A DNA stretch of 64,000 nucleotides. Source: JACKFB01 sp041389525 (lineage in GTDB: Bacteria > Myxococcota_A > UBA9042 > PHBI01 > JACKFB01). Both the position numbers and the translations under genes were made by a program. The notes under the pieces were generated by a model that saw only the letters and a list, made by a program, of their open reading frames with translations, did not search any database and was not told the DNA's origin. Positions 1-7,912 of the stretch are shown in pieces (the stretch's first letter is position 1; every line of letters starts with the position of its first letter). The DNA lies in the NCBI GenBank assembly GCA_041389525.1, contig JAWKRR010000014.1:1-64000 (forward strand), written 5' to 3'.

Positions 1-2
1 AC

Positions 3-302
3 GAGTCGCCCGACAAGCGCAGCGGCTGGGTCCAGGCCTTTCAGAAGGTCGGCCTGATGCTGCGGCCCGAGAGCCACAACCTGCACCACACCCACTACGA
101 CCGCTCCTTCACAATCACGTCGGGCGCGTCGAACTTCATCCTCGACCGCGTCTACCGCGTCATGCCCCACCGCCACGGCTGGGCGGTCATCTTCATCGCC
201 CTGACGGCGGCCGACTGCATCGCGTTTGCGTGGCTGCTCGACACCGTGTTCGAGCCGAACGCCGACAGCGTATGGAGCTGGTCGAGCGTGCTCGGCAGCT
301 AA
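3..302 (+). CDS. C-terminal part of a CarF/PEDS1-like lipid desaturase (5' end outside the window)
   Basis: The reading frame is open to the left edge and ends with TAA at 300-302. The visible residues have the layout of the C-terminal part of the Lipid_desat family (animal plasmanylethanolamine desaturase, myxobacterial CarF): Trp-Val and Gln, then Leu-x-Pro, a His-x-x-His-His cluster, and Ile-Thr-Ser-Gly with Asn and Leu-Asp after it. These His residues are expected metal ligands in that family. A hydrophobic segment follows (about residues 57-75), then a short tail. The family is membrane-bound and makes vinyl-ether lipids. A decayed second copy of this 3' end lies at 1472-1587. The family call rests on about 40 aligned residues, so a related membrane desaturase or hydroxylase is possible. 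Confidence 0.6.
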   Translation, partial: ESPDKRSGWVQAFQKVGLMLRPESHNLHHTHYDRSFTITSGASNFILDRVYRVMPHRHGWAVIFIALTAADCIAFAWLLDTVFEPNADSVWSWSSVLGS

Positions 303-309
303 GCGGCGA

Positions 310-1302
310 CTAGATGCCCAATGGAAGCCCTGAGCAGTCGTAGAACCCCGCGTTGCAGCCGGCCTTCTCGCGACACGCGCCGCAAGCCTCAGGGGTTCCC
401 AAGCACTCTGCGAGGCAGTTGTTCTTCGCGCAGAGCGCGGCCAACGCGTAGCAGGTCACACACTCGCCGGAGAGCGTGGTCTCGGTGCCCAGCGCCGCTT
501 CGACGCACTTGGTGAACTCGGCGTCCTCCGATTTCCCACTTAGAAAGCAGGTCTGCGCCTTGCTGGCGGCCAGCGCCGCCGGGTCAGGGCCCGCGCTGAT
601 GGCGCTTCGGTCTGCGGGGCTCTTGCAGCCCGCGGAGCCGGGGTCCGAGACCTCGAGCGCCAATGAAATGGTCGAATCCGCGTCACCGGTCGCGTTTCCG
701 AACGACACACTGATTGAACTGTTGATGGACGCCGTGCTGGCGCACGTGAACTCCACATCAAGCCGCACCGTCGCGCCGACCGCGACGTTGGCCGAGGCGG
801 ACGGCTTGAACGCGATCGACGCGGCCTTGCCTAGCGACAGCGCCAGGCCCGCCGGGAAGGCCGTCTCGTTGAGCGCGACGACGGTTCCGAGGCGCTGCGG
901 GCAGGGCGAGACCCCGATGCTGTGAACCGCGCTCAGCTTCGAGACCGCATTGCCGTCGGGGTCTTCGATGCTGAGGTTCAGCTTACCCGGAGCCACATCG
1001 GGGAGGGGTCCGAGCTCCGATGGGATATCCCCCGCACCGTCCGCCGCCGCGTCGGTCCCGTCGCTGAGGACGACGTCCGCAGGTCCGCCGCCGCAGTCGC
1101 AGGCCAGCCAACTTGTGCCGGACGCGTTACAGATCTGAGCGCCGGCGGCACGACCCGCGCACAGACACGCCTGCGTGGATCCGCTTGAGCAAATGCGCAC
1201 CGCCGAGCCGGCGTCACCTCCAGCGACGATGACCGTCTCGCCTGGGTCGCAAGCGCTCGAAATCACAGAGAATAGGCAGAGTAGGGCGAGGGATGCACGC
1301 AT
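310..1302 (-). CDS. Secreted lipoprotein, paralog 1 of 3 (Cys-rich motif, Ig-like domain, module A)
   Basis: A 330-residue lipoprotein. The ATG at 1302 is preferred because a GAGGT ribosome site lies just upstream and it opens directly into a signal sequence ending in Ser-Ser-Ala-Cys (lipidated Cys18); an ATG 12 codons upstream adds only an unsupported leader. After the lipobox comes a Cys-rich motif (about 35-65), an Asp/Ala-rich linker, a beta-rich Ig-like domain (about 100-215) and a C-terminal Cys-rich module of about 100 residues with Cys pairs (here module A). The same pieces recur in the genes at 1606-3300 and 3483-5624. It converges on the desaturase 3' end with only 7 bases between stop codons. 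No enzymatic motif is visible; a structural or binding role at the cell surface is an inference. Confidence 0.8.
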   Translation of the reverse strand: MRASLALLCLFSVISSACDPGETVIVAGGDAGSAVRICSSGSTQACLCAGRAAGAQICNASGTSWLACDCGGGPADVVLSDGTDAAADGAGDIPSELGPLPDVAPGKLNLSIEDPDGNAVSKLSAVHSIGVSPCPQRLGTVVALNETAFPAGLALSLGKAASIAFKPSASANVAVGATVRLDVEFTCASTASINSSISVSFGNATGDADSTISLALEVSDPGSAGCKSPADRSAISAGPDPAALAASKAQTCFLSGKSEDAEFTKCVEAALGTETTLSGECVTCYALAALCAKNNCLAECLGTPEACGACREKAGCNAGFYDCSGLPLGI

Positions 1303-1471
1303 GTGAGACCTCGGGTGCGCGGCCAAGCTGAAGCTCAATCGGCCAGCGGATACCAGCTGTCATCTCGCAGGCTCGCCGGTCACGCAAGCGTCGCGCCACC
1401 TCGCGCCGCACCCACCGCCTCAAAGGCCGGCGCGAACGACTTCGCGAGGCTCTGAAACGCCGTCGGGAAAC

Positions 1472-1587
1472 GCTACCGCGTCGTGCTCCACCGCTCCGTC
1501 GGGGCGGTCGTCTTCATCGCCCTGATGGCGGCCGACTGCATCGCCTTCGCCTGGCTGCTCGACGTCGAGCGTGCTCGGCGGCTAAGC
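1472..1587 (+). pseudogene. Decayed duplicate of the desaturase gene 3' end
   Basis: This stretch copies 152-304, the last part of the desaturase gene, with scattered substitutions and one deletion of about 38 bases (the copy jumps from the Leu-Leu-Asp codons to the Ser-Ser-Val-Leu-Gly end). It keeps the hydrophobic segment and a TAA at the matching place. It sits in the same convergent position relative to the next lipoprotein gene as the intact copy does to the first. No desaturase sequence lies upstream of it, so it cannot make a protein of that family. The rest of the 303-base gap (1303-1471, 1588-1605) shows no gene; it holds the promoter region of the 310-1302 gene. Confidence 0.8.
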
Positions 1588-1605
1588 GCCGAGCACGCTA
1601 CGCGC

Positions 1606-3300
1606 TCAGTAGACGCCGACGATGTCCGCGCTGACCGCGCTGAACGTGAAGCCAACGGAAATCGAGTCCTTCTGCCCGTCGCCGTCCGTGTCCTGGTCGA
1701 TGGGGAGGATGCCTAAGGCGGGGCAAATGAGGCTCTTGTTGTCAGCGAAAGCCATGCAGACCTCGCCGTTCTGGGCGGAGCAGTTTGGCGTCGCCGCGTT
1801 GAAGGCCGCGGTGCAACCCAGCTTGAGCTTCTTCGGGTCGGTGCTGATGAGCTGGACGATCGGGGACCCGCCCGCGCCGAGGCACGCGCAACTCTTGACC
1901 GACCCGTTCATCGCGTCCGCGAAGAACGCGAGCGGCACGATGCCGGCTAGGTTGCCGCCGGTCATCGTCAGCCCCTGACCGTTGGCACCGGTGGAGACAG
2001 ACGCGCTGACCCGCAACTTCACCACGCCGTTGCCGGGACCGACCTGGAGGAACCCGCCCGAGATCTTGCCGCTGACATCGGACATCGGTGTCCCCGTGCT
2101 CGGGCTGAAGAATTCCGCGCTCGCCTCGAACGTGCCGGTGCCCGCCTTCGCGGCCGCCACGGAGCTGAGGTGCCGCCCGATCACGGTGCGCAGATTCATC
2201 GAGGTCTGGTTGGTCACGTTCTGCAAGCCGCGATGCTCGAAGAGCATGACAAGCTCGCCGGAGTCGATGCTGTCTTGAAGCAGCGTGTCGAGGTCGACAT
2301 CGACGAACTGCGCCAGCAGCCCGAGCAGCTGCTGCAGGCCGTTGTCGTCCTTGCCGTCACCGTCGTAGTCGAAGCAGCAACCCTCGGACGCGACCCCGAG
2401 CTTGGTGACGAACGACGCCTTGGGTGCGAACACGTAGTCGAAGGGGTTTGGAGCGGCCAAGCAGGCGCCGGCGGCGCAGTCCGTGGGGCAGGTCGTCTGG
2501 CTGGCGAACGCGTAGCTGCAAGTCGCCACGCCGCCTTCGGCCGAGCAGGTGCCGACTTTCTCGTAGGTCCGGGCCACCTTCCCATCGCAGTCGGGCGCGG
2601 GCGGCTGATCGCACGTGATCAGCCCGCAAGGGTCCGGCGCGTCGACCGCCAACGCGAGCGGAAATGACGTGTCCGCGCTGGCGGCCTGGTTGCTGAACGC
2701 GACGGTCAAGGTCGTGTCGATGCCGTCGGTGTTGGCGCAGGTGAAGTTGGCATCGATCTTGGTGGTCGCCCCTGCCGCCACGTTCGCGGTCGCTGAGGGC
2801 GAGAACGAAATCGCCACGCCCTGGGGGACTGAGAGCGTCAATGTCGCGGGCGACGCCGTGCCGTTGACGGCGACGATCGTCCCGAGCCGCTGCGGGCACG
2901 CCGTGTCGCCGACCTTGTGCATCGCCGCGAGCGACGACACCGTCTGCCCGTCAGCGTTCTCGAGGGTCACGCTGAGTACGGATGGCGCGACATCAGGATT
3001 GACCTCAAGGTCTGGCCCGCTGTCTGACGGCACATCCGGGGTCGCGTCGGGCGTGTCTGTCCCAGCGTCGGCGACCGTCGTGTCAGCGAGAACCCCACAT
3101 TCGCACGGGAGCCAACCGTCCTTGGCGGCGTTGCAGGTCTGCGCGCTAGTGGTTCCGCCGGCGCAGGTGCAGGCCTGCGTCTCGCCCTGGGCGCAGACGG
3201 AGACGACTACGACGGTGTTGTCGCCGCCGCCGTCGCAAGCGCTCACTAGGCCGAGGAGTCCGGCGAGCATGGCGGGCAGAAGGAATCTGGGGATCAGCAT
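1606..3300 (-). CDS. Secreted lipoprotein, paralog 2 of 3 (Ig-like domain, module B)
   Basis: A 564-residue lipoprotein starting at the ATG at 3300, chosen because the lipobox Leu-Val-Ser-Ala-Cys (Cys22) follows directly and GAGG lies upstream; the open frame extends far upstream without export features. Order: lipobox, Cys-rich motif (about 35-65), Asp/Thr/Pro linker, Ig-like domain (about 100-210), then a long C-terminal module B with a Cys-rich segment, a Cys-Cys-Phe-Asp-Tyr-Asp-Gly-Asp-Gly stretch that looks like a calcium loop, a predicted helical stretch, a Ser/Gly-rich beta region and a second Asp-x-Asp-Gly-Asp-Gly loop near the end. Module B is shared with the 3483-5624 gene but absent from 310-1302. 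The function is unknown; an exported calcium-stabilised surface protein is likely. Confidence 0.8.
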   Translation of the reverse strand: MLIPRFLLPAMLAGLLGLVSACDGGGDNTVVVVSVCAQGETQACTCAGGTTSAQTCNAAKDGWLPCECGVLADTTVADAGTDTPDATPDVPSDSGPDLEVNPDVAPSVLSVTLENADGQTVSSLAAMHKVGDTACPQRLGTIVAVNGTASPATLTLSVPQGVAISFSPSATANVAAGATTKIDANFTCANTDGIDTTLTVAFSNQAASADTSFPLALAVDAPDPCGLITCDQPPAPDCDGKVARTYEKVGTCSAEGGVATCSYAFASQTTCPTDCAAGACLAAPNPFDYVFAPKASFVTKLGVASEGCCFDYDGDGKDDNGLQQLLGLLAQFVDVDLDTLLQDSIDSGELVMLFEHRGLQNVTNQTSMNLRTVIGRHLSSVAAAKAGTGTFEASAEFFSPSTGTPMSDVSGKISGGFLQVGPGNGVVKLRVSASVSTGANGQGLTMTGGNLAGIVPLAFFADAMNGSVKSCACLGAGGSPIVQLISTDPKKLKLGCTAAFNAATPNCSAQNGEVCMAFADNKSLICPALGILPIDQDTDGDGQKDSISVGFTFSAVSADIVGVY

Positions 3301-3332
3301 AAGGACCTCTAGGGGCGATCGAGCCCCGGCGA

Positions 3333-3372
3333 TGGTGATTCGACACCAGTTTTTCGGATGGTCGGCGACCAT
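3333..3372. promoter_or_regulatory. Two inverted repeats upstream of the paralog-2 gene
   Basis: TGGTG-ATTCGA-CACCA lies at 3333-3348 and the palindrome ATGGTCG-g-CGACCAT at 3358-3372. Both fall 30-75 bases upstream of the ATG at 3300, where an operator would sit. I saw no matching pair upstream of the other two paralogs. The remainder of 3301-3482 shows no gene. Confidence 0.35.
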
Positions 3373-3482
3373 GCGGGAAGGCTCGCTCTCCGGCAACCTG
3401 CGGATGCGACGAGCGGCCCGCTCATGTAACTCGCCGGCGGTCGCGCGGGCTACGAGCTCCGAGGATTTCGCGCGGTCGGCGC

Positions 3483-5624
3483 TCAGTAAACGCCGAGGAT
3501 ATTCGCGCTGACGGCGCTGAAGTAGAAGCCAAACGACAACGAGTCCTTCTGCCCGTCGCCGTCGGCGTCCTGGTCGAAGGGCAGGATGCCCAACGCCGGG
3601 CAGATGAGGCTCTTGTTGTCGCCGACCGCCTGGCAATCTTCGCCGTGCGCTTCGGTGCACGACGGTGTCGACGCGTTGAAGGCCGCAGTGCACCCCAGCT
3701 TGAGCTTCGACGGGTCGGTGGTGATCACCTGAGCGATTGGACCTCCGCCCAGCCCGAGGCATGCGCATCCCTTGACCATCTCGTTCAGCCCCTCCGCGAC
3801 GACCGCGATCGGCATCAGACCGACCGCGATACCATCGCTCATGGTCAGCCCCTGGCCGTTGGCGCCGGTGGAGACAAACGCGCTGACCCCGAAGTGCACG
3901 GCGCCACTTCCAGGCCCGATCTGGAGGAACCCGCCGGAGATATTGCCGCCGACATTGGACAGCGGGATCCCCGTGCTCGGGTGGAAGGACTCCACGCTCG
4001 CCTCGAAATTGCCGTTGCCCGCTTTCGCGGTCGAGACGGTGCTGAGGTGCTGGCCGAACACCGTACGCAGCTCCATCGAGGCTTGGTTGGTGGCGTTCTG
4101 CAGCCCGTAGTGCTCAAAGAGCACGACCAGCTCGCCAGCGTCGATGCTCTCTTGAAGTAGCGTGTCGACGTCCGCATCCAGGAACTGAGCCAGCAGCCCG
4201 AGCAGCGAGTTCAGACCGTTGTCGTCCTTGCCATCGCCGTCGAAATCGAAGCAGCAACCTTCGGGCGCGATCGATGCTGCGGTTACGAAGGAAGCCTTGG
4301 GGCCGAACACGTAGTCGTAGGGGTTCGCTGCGGCTACGCACACGCCCGCGTCGCAGGCGCCGGCGCAAGTCGTCTGGGAGGCGATGGCGTAGCTGCAGCT
4401 CGCGACGCCGCCGCTGGCCGAGCAGGTGCCGGGGTTCTTGTACGTTCGCGCCACCTTCCCCGCGCAGTCGGGCGCCGGCGGCGTGTCGCAGGTCTTGAGG
4501 TCGCAGGGCCCCGGCGCCGTCCCGTCGCAGGCGAGGAAGTCCGCGGTGCAGCCCGCCGCGTCACGACACGCTTGGCACGCCGCGGACGCCCCGAGGCACT
4601 CCGCCAGGCAGTTGTTCTTCGAGCACAGCGCGTTGCCCGCGTAGCAGTGTGCGCAGCCCGTGGAGAGGTCAGTCGCCTCCAGCAGCGCCGTCTTGGTGCA
4701 CTCGAAGAACTCCGCGTCTCCGGACTCTCCCCCCAAGAAGCACTTCTGCCCTTCGCTGGAGGCCACGTCGGCCGGATTCGGATCGCTCCCGATGACGGTC
4801 TGGTCCGACGGGTTGCTGCACGCGAGCGCGGTCGGCTCATTCACCGTCAGCGCCAGCGGAAACGCGGTGTCCGCGTTGGCCGCCTGATTGCTGAACTTCA
4901 CGGTCAGCGTGGTGCTGATGTCCGACGTGTTCGCGCAGGTGAAGTCGGCGTTGATCTTGATGGTCGCGCCCGCCGCCACGTTGACGCTCGCCGTGGGCGA
5001 GAACGCGACGGCGGCGGTGTCGGCGAGTGACAGAGTCAATGCCGCGGGCGATGCGGTGCTATTGACCGCCACGACCGTGCCAAGGCGCTGCGGGCACGGC
5101 GATGCGCCTACATTGTGCGTTGCGGAAATCGAGGTCGCGACTTGGCCGTCGGCGTTCTCCAGGGTCACGGTGAGCGTCGACGGCGCGACATCGGGCGTCA
5201 CGTCGAGGTCCGCGACCGCGTCAGGCACCACATCGGCGACCGCGTCGGGCACCACGTCCGCGACCGCGTCGGGCACCACATCGGCGACCGCGTCGGGCAC
5301 CACATCGGCGACCGCGTCGGGGAGGTCCGGCCCAGCGTCAGGCGCCACATCGGCGATCGCGTCGGGTGCCACGTCAGGCGTCACGTCGACGTCCAGCGAG
5401 ATCCCGTCGGGCAGTGCGGCGCACACGCAGGGGAGCCAACCGTTGTTGGACGCGTTGCAGGCCTGCGCGCCGGCCGCGCCGCTGGCGCATGTACAAGCCT
5501 GTGTCTCGCCCTGGGCACAAATGGGGACGACTACGACGGTGCCGCCGTCGCCGCTGTCGCAGGCGGCCAGCGCCCCCGAGAGCGCGAGAATTGAGCAGAC
5601 GACGGTGGTTCGCGCGAAGAGCAT
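3483..5624 (-). CDS. Secreted lipoprotein, paralog 3 of 3 (Ig-like domain, modules A and B)
   Basis: A 713-residue lipoprotein from the ATG at 5624 (GAGGT upstream; lipobox Leu-Ala-Ala-Cys at Cys22). Order: lipobox, Cys-rich motif (about 35-65), an Asp/Val/Pro/Ala linker with tandem Val-Val-Pro-Asp-Ala-Val-Ala-Asp units (24-bp DNA repeat at 5212-5320), Ig-like domain (about 155-265), module A (as at the C-terminus of the 310-1302 product), then module B (as in the 1606-3300 product). It is thus the only one of the three with both modules, and ends in Gly-Val-Tyr like paralog 2. Module B keeps the two Asp-Gly-Asp loops. The catalytic function is unknown; no protease, kinase or hydrolase motif was found. 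Confidence 0.8.
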   Translation of the reverse strand: MLFARTTVVCSILALSGALAACDSGDGGTVVVVPICAQGETQACTCASGAAGAQACNASNNGWLPCVCAALPDGISLDVDVTPDVAPDAIADVAPDAGPDLPDAVADVVPDAVADVVPDAVADVVPDAVADVVPDAVADLDVTPDVAPSTLTVTLENADGQVATSISATHNVGASPCPQRLGTVVAVNSTASPAALTLSLADTAAVAFSPTASVNVAAGATIKINADFTCANTSDISTTLTVKFSNQAANADTAFPLALTVNEPTALACSNPSDQTVIGSDPNPADVASSEGQKCFLGGESGDAEFFECTKTALLEATDLSTGCAHCYAGNALCSKNNCLAECLGASAACQACRDAAGCTADFLACDGTAPGPCDLKTCDTPPAPDCAGKVARTYKNPGTCSASGGVASCSYAIASQTTCAGACDAGVCVAAANPYDYVFGPKASFVTAASIAPEGCCFDFDGDGKDDNGLNSLLGLLAQFLDADVDTLLQESIDAGELVVLFEHYGLQNATNQASMELRTVFGQHLSTVSTAKAGNGNFEASVESFHPSTGIPLSNVGGNISGGFLQIGPGSGAVHFGVSAFVSTGANGQGLTMSDGIAVGLMPIAVVAEGLNEMVKGCACLGLGGGPIAQVITTDPSKLKLGCTAAFNASTPSCTEAHGEDCQAVGDNKSLICPALGILPFDQDADGDGQKDSLSFGFYFSAVSANILGVY
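5212..5320 (-). repeat. 24-bp tandem repeat encoding an 8-residue linker unit
   Basis: The unit begins at 5212, 5236, 5260, 5284 and 5308 (last copy partial) and the copies are nearly identical. It is in frame and encodes Val-Val-Pro-Asp-Ala-Val-Ala-Asp repeats in the linker between the Cys-rich motif and the Ig-like domain of the 3483-5624 product. Whole-unit gain or loss would keep the frame. Confidence 0.9.
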
Positions 5625-5933
5625 GGAGACCTCGTGGGGCATGCGAGTTCCCGGTAATTTGCGTGCGGGAGCGATGAAATGACGTGGAGACCGCAGTATG
5701 GGGACTCGCGGACCGCTGAGCAACCCGAAGGTGCCCGCGGGTGTCCGGCAGCACGCGACGGGATCCCCTGGCGGTTCGCGCTGGCGCCCACGGGCCGTGG
5801 AATATACCGTGCGCCCGGTCCAGCCCTGGGCGCGGGGCGGGCGGGTCTCTGCGCGGCGGGCCGGGTGGTCCGGCCGCGATGACGCGTACTTCACCCGGGC
5901 GCGCGCGCGCGCTCGCTAGATTCAGGACTCCAG
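5625..5933. other. Divergent intergenic region
   Basis: This 309-base region between the divergent genes 3483-5624 and 5934-6797 must hold both promoters, but no convincing -35/-10 pair stands out. It contains an alternating GC run at 5899-5912 just before the 5934 start. Open frames across it lack ribosome sites and export signals and look like chance extensions of the flanking genes. Confidence 0.5.
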
Positions 5934-6797
5934 ATGAACTCAAGCATCGGTTCGATTCGGGACGGGTTGGCCGCACCTGCAGGCGCGTGGGACCTCCGGC
6001 GCGCCTCGCGTCGCCGCCGCAGCCTCGCGCGATTCGCGGCTCCGTTGGCCTTCGCGCTCCTCGCCCTCGCGGCCTGCGACGATGGCGGCTCCGAAGGGCC
6101 CGCCCTCAACCCCGTAGACGACGACACCATCGAGGTGCTCGCGCAGTACCCGGTCAACGGCGACGCGCTGGTCGGCACGGTCGACCCCGCCCACCGCGCG
6201 GTCTGGGAGCGATTCAACGAGCTTTTCCCTGCCGAATTGCACCCCGAGATCAACCTGTTCGTCGCCATTGACGCCGAGAAATCGGGCGGCACCGACGGCG
6301 CCATGCAGCTCAGCGCGGTCAACCCAGCGGACTACTACCTGGCCCTGGACGTGACCGGCTCCGTCGCGCCCGACGAGCTCGACCGCACGATGATCCACGA
6401 GTTCGCGCACCTGTTGACGCTGCGGCCCAGCCAGGTCCCGCGCAACGAGGCGGCCATCGCCACCTGCGACGTCTTCACCGACAGCGAGGGCTGCCCGAGG
6501 GAGGGCTCGTACCTGCGCGCCTACTTCGAGGAGTTCTGGCCGGGCTTTCTCGGCGCGGACCTCGCGGCGGAGGACAAGGAGACGGCCCCGGCCGCGCGCT
6601 TCGCCACCGGTGACTTCGTGACCGAGTACGCGGCGACCATCCCCACGGAGGACATCGCCGAGGTGTTCGCCGAGTGGGTCAAGGCCGAGACCTCGCCCGC
6701 CGGCGACACGGTGAAGGAGCGCAAGCTGCGCTTCTTCGACGCCTACCCGGAGCTCGCCCCCATCCGCGACGGCGCGCGCGAGGCCCTGGCGAACTGA
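5934..6797 (+). CDS. Zincin-like metallopeptidase lipoprotein
   Basis: A 287-residue protein with an Arg-rich n-region, a hydrophobic segment and the lipobox Leu-Ala-Ala-Cys at Cys48, so it should be a periplasmic or outer-membrane lipoprotein. His155-Glu-Phe-Ala-His159 is an HExxH zinc site; Glu243 in the segment Thr-Glu-Asp-Ile-Ala-Glu-Val-Phe-Ala is a good candidate for the third ligand, as in gluzincins. A pair of Cys residues between (about 178 and 187) may form a disulfide. The long n-region (about 30 residues before the hydrophobic core) is unusual, but I saw no better downstream start. The substrate is unknown. Its 3' end faces the 6875-7747 gene across a strong shared hairpin. Confidence 0.72.
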   Translation: MNSSIGSIRDGLAAPAGAWDLRRASRRRRSLARFAAPLAFALLALAACDDGGSEGPALNPVDDDTIEVLAQYPVNGDALVGTVDPAHRAVWERFNELFPAELHPEINLFVAIDAEKSGGTDGAMQLSAVNPADYYLALDVTGSVAPDELDRTMIHEFAHLLTLRPSQVPRNEAAIATCDVFTDSEGCPREGSYLRAYFEEFWPGFLGADLAAEDKETAPAARFATGDFVTEYAATIPTEDIAEVFAEWVKAETSPAGDTVKERKLRFFDAYPELAPIRDGAREALAN

Positions 6798-6805
6798 GTC
6801 CTGAG

Positions 6806-6843
6806 CTGGCCGGTCGCGCTTCGCGAGAGGCGCGACCGGCCAG
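6806..6843. terminator. Bidirectional hairpin between convergent genes
   Basis: A perfect 14-bp stem (6806-6819 with 6830-6843) around a 10-base loop, 9 bases after the stop of the 5934-6797 gene and 31 bases from the stop of the convergent 6875-7747 gene. There is no T-run, so it may be a Rho-assisted or barrier-type terminator. Confidence 0.7.
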
Positions 6844-6874
6844 CCGCCGCATGCCGAGGCCGCGGCTCAGTCCC

Positions 6875-7747
6875 TCAGCGACCCGCGCTGACCTGGCGCA
6901 GCGCGGCGACGATGGCCTCGGTCGGCTGCGCGCCGTGGAGGCTCACCCCTCCCGAGGTCGGCGGGGGTGCCGTCGCGTCGCCCCCATGCACGACGAAGTG
7001 CGGGACGCCGCCGAAGCCCATGCGCGCCGCGGCGTCGGCCTGGCCGCGGACTTTGTCGACAAGCGCCACGTTCGCCAAGGCGGCGACGGCGTCTTCGCGA
7101 GGCAGGCCCGCTTCCGAGTAGATGTCCGCGAGCACCGCGGCGCTCCCGATGTCTCGCCCCGCCTCGAAGTAGGCCTTGTGAATCGCCCCCAGCACCTGAC
7201 CGCGGCTGATCTCGGGCGTTGCTTCGATCAACGCGTGCGACAACGCGGTGTTCGGGCTGATCCGGACCGCGTCGAAGCGGAAGGTGATGCCGTCGGCGGC
7301 GCCGATCTGAGTGACCCGGTCGAACATGCCGTCGACCCGGTCCGCCCCGTACTTGGCCGCGAGCCGCTGGCGCATGTCGACGCCCTCGGCCGGCACGCTC
7401 GAGTCGAGCTGGAAGGGGTGGTAGCGGACCAGGACCGGCGGGCCGTCAAAGGCTTGCAGCGCCTTGGCCAGCCGCTCGTGCCCGATGCGGCACCAGGGGC
7501 AGATGGTGTCGTGGTAGATGTCGACGATGAGGGGCGCGGTGGTGGCGGGCACGGCGGGCTCCGGGGTCGCGGCGGTAGCTTGGGCAGGGGAGGGCGCGGC
7601 CGGCTCGGTGGGCGCGGCGGCAGCGGCGGTCGGCGCGGCGGCGGTCGGCTCGGCGGCGGGGGCCGCGCAGGCTGAGAGCGCCCAGAGCGCGAGGGTGGCC
7701 ACGGTCAGGCGGATGCGGACGGGCGAAGCGGTCGGACGAGGGGTCAT
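6875..7747 (-). CDS. DsbA/FrnE-family thiol oxidoreductase lipoprotein
   Basis: A 290-residue protein from the ATG at 7747 (AGAGAG upstream), which puts the lipobox Leu-Ser-Ala-Cys at Cys27; the frame continues upstream without export features. An Ala/Pro/Thr linker of about 45 residues tethers a thioredoxin-fold DsbA domain of the FrnE/2-hydroxychromene isomerase type. The active site is Cys83-Pro-Trp-Cys86, and Gly-Gly-Val-Pro-His-Phe near the end is the expected cis-Pro loop. Family members make or shuffle disulfides. An exported disulfide catalyst suits a region full of Cys-rich secreted proteins, though a direct link is inference. It is downstream of the TetR gene on the same strand, with a 165-base gap. 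Confidence 0.82.
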   Translation of the reverse strand: MTPRPTASPVRIRLTVATLALWALSACAAPAAEPTAAAPTAAAAAPTEPAAPSPAQATAATPEPAVPATTAPLIVDIYHDTICPWCRIGHERLAKALQAFDGPPVLVRYHPFQLDSSVPAEGVDMRQRLAAKYGADRVDGMFDRVTQIGAADGITFRFDAVRISPNTALSHALIEATPEISRGQVLGAIHKAYFEAGRDIGSAAVLADIYSEAGLPREDAVAALANVALVDKVRGQADAAARMGFGGVPHFVVHGGDATAPPPTSGGVSLHGAQPTEAIVAALRQVSAGR

Positions 7748-7912
7748 GGCTCTCTCTGCGATCGGGGCGGGGCGGGGGCGGCGGGAGGCAGCGCGGGGAA
7801 GCATCATGGCGCCCGCGAGCCGCGTCGAGAGTATTCCAGTCCCCCACGGCAGGTTACACCGCCGCCCGCGCGGCCGCGCCGCGCCAGGCCGCCCGCGGCC
7901 GCGCACCGGCCC

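Noticed and set aside
1483..1716. A 77-codon open frame over the desaturase remnant
   Set aside because: The similarity is to an internal C-terminal part of the desaturase, it has no start site, and it runs into the antisense of a lipoprotein gene.
5212..5320. Possible CRISPR-like direct repeats
   Set aside because: The units are contiguous with no spacers, in frame, and encode a protein linker.
5899..5912. Alternating GC run before the 5934 gene
   Set aside because: Could adopt Z-form, but short GC runs are common at this base composition; nothing else supports a function.
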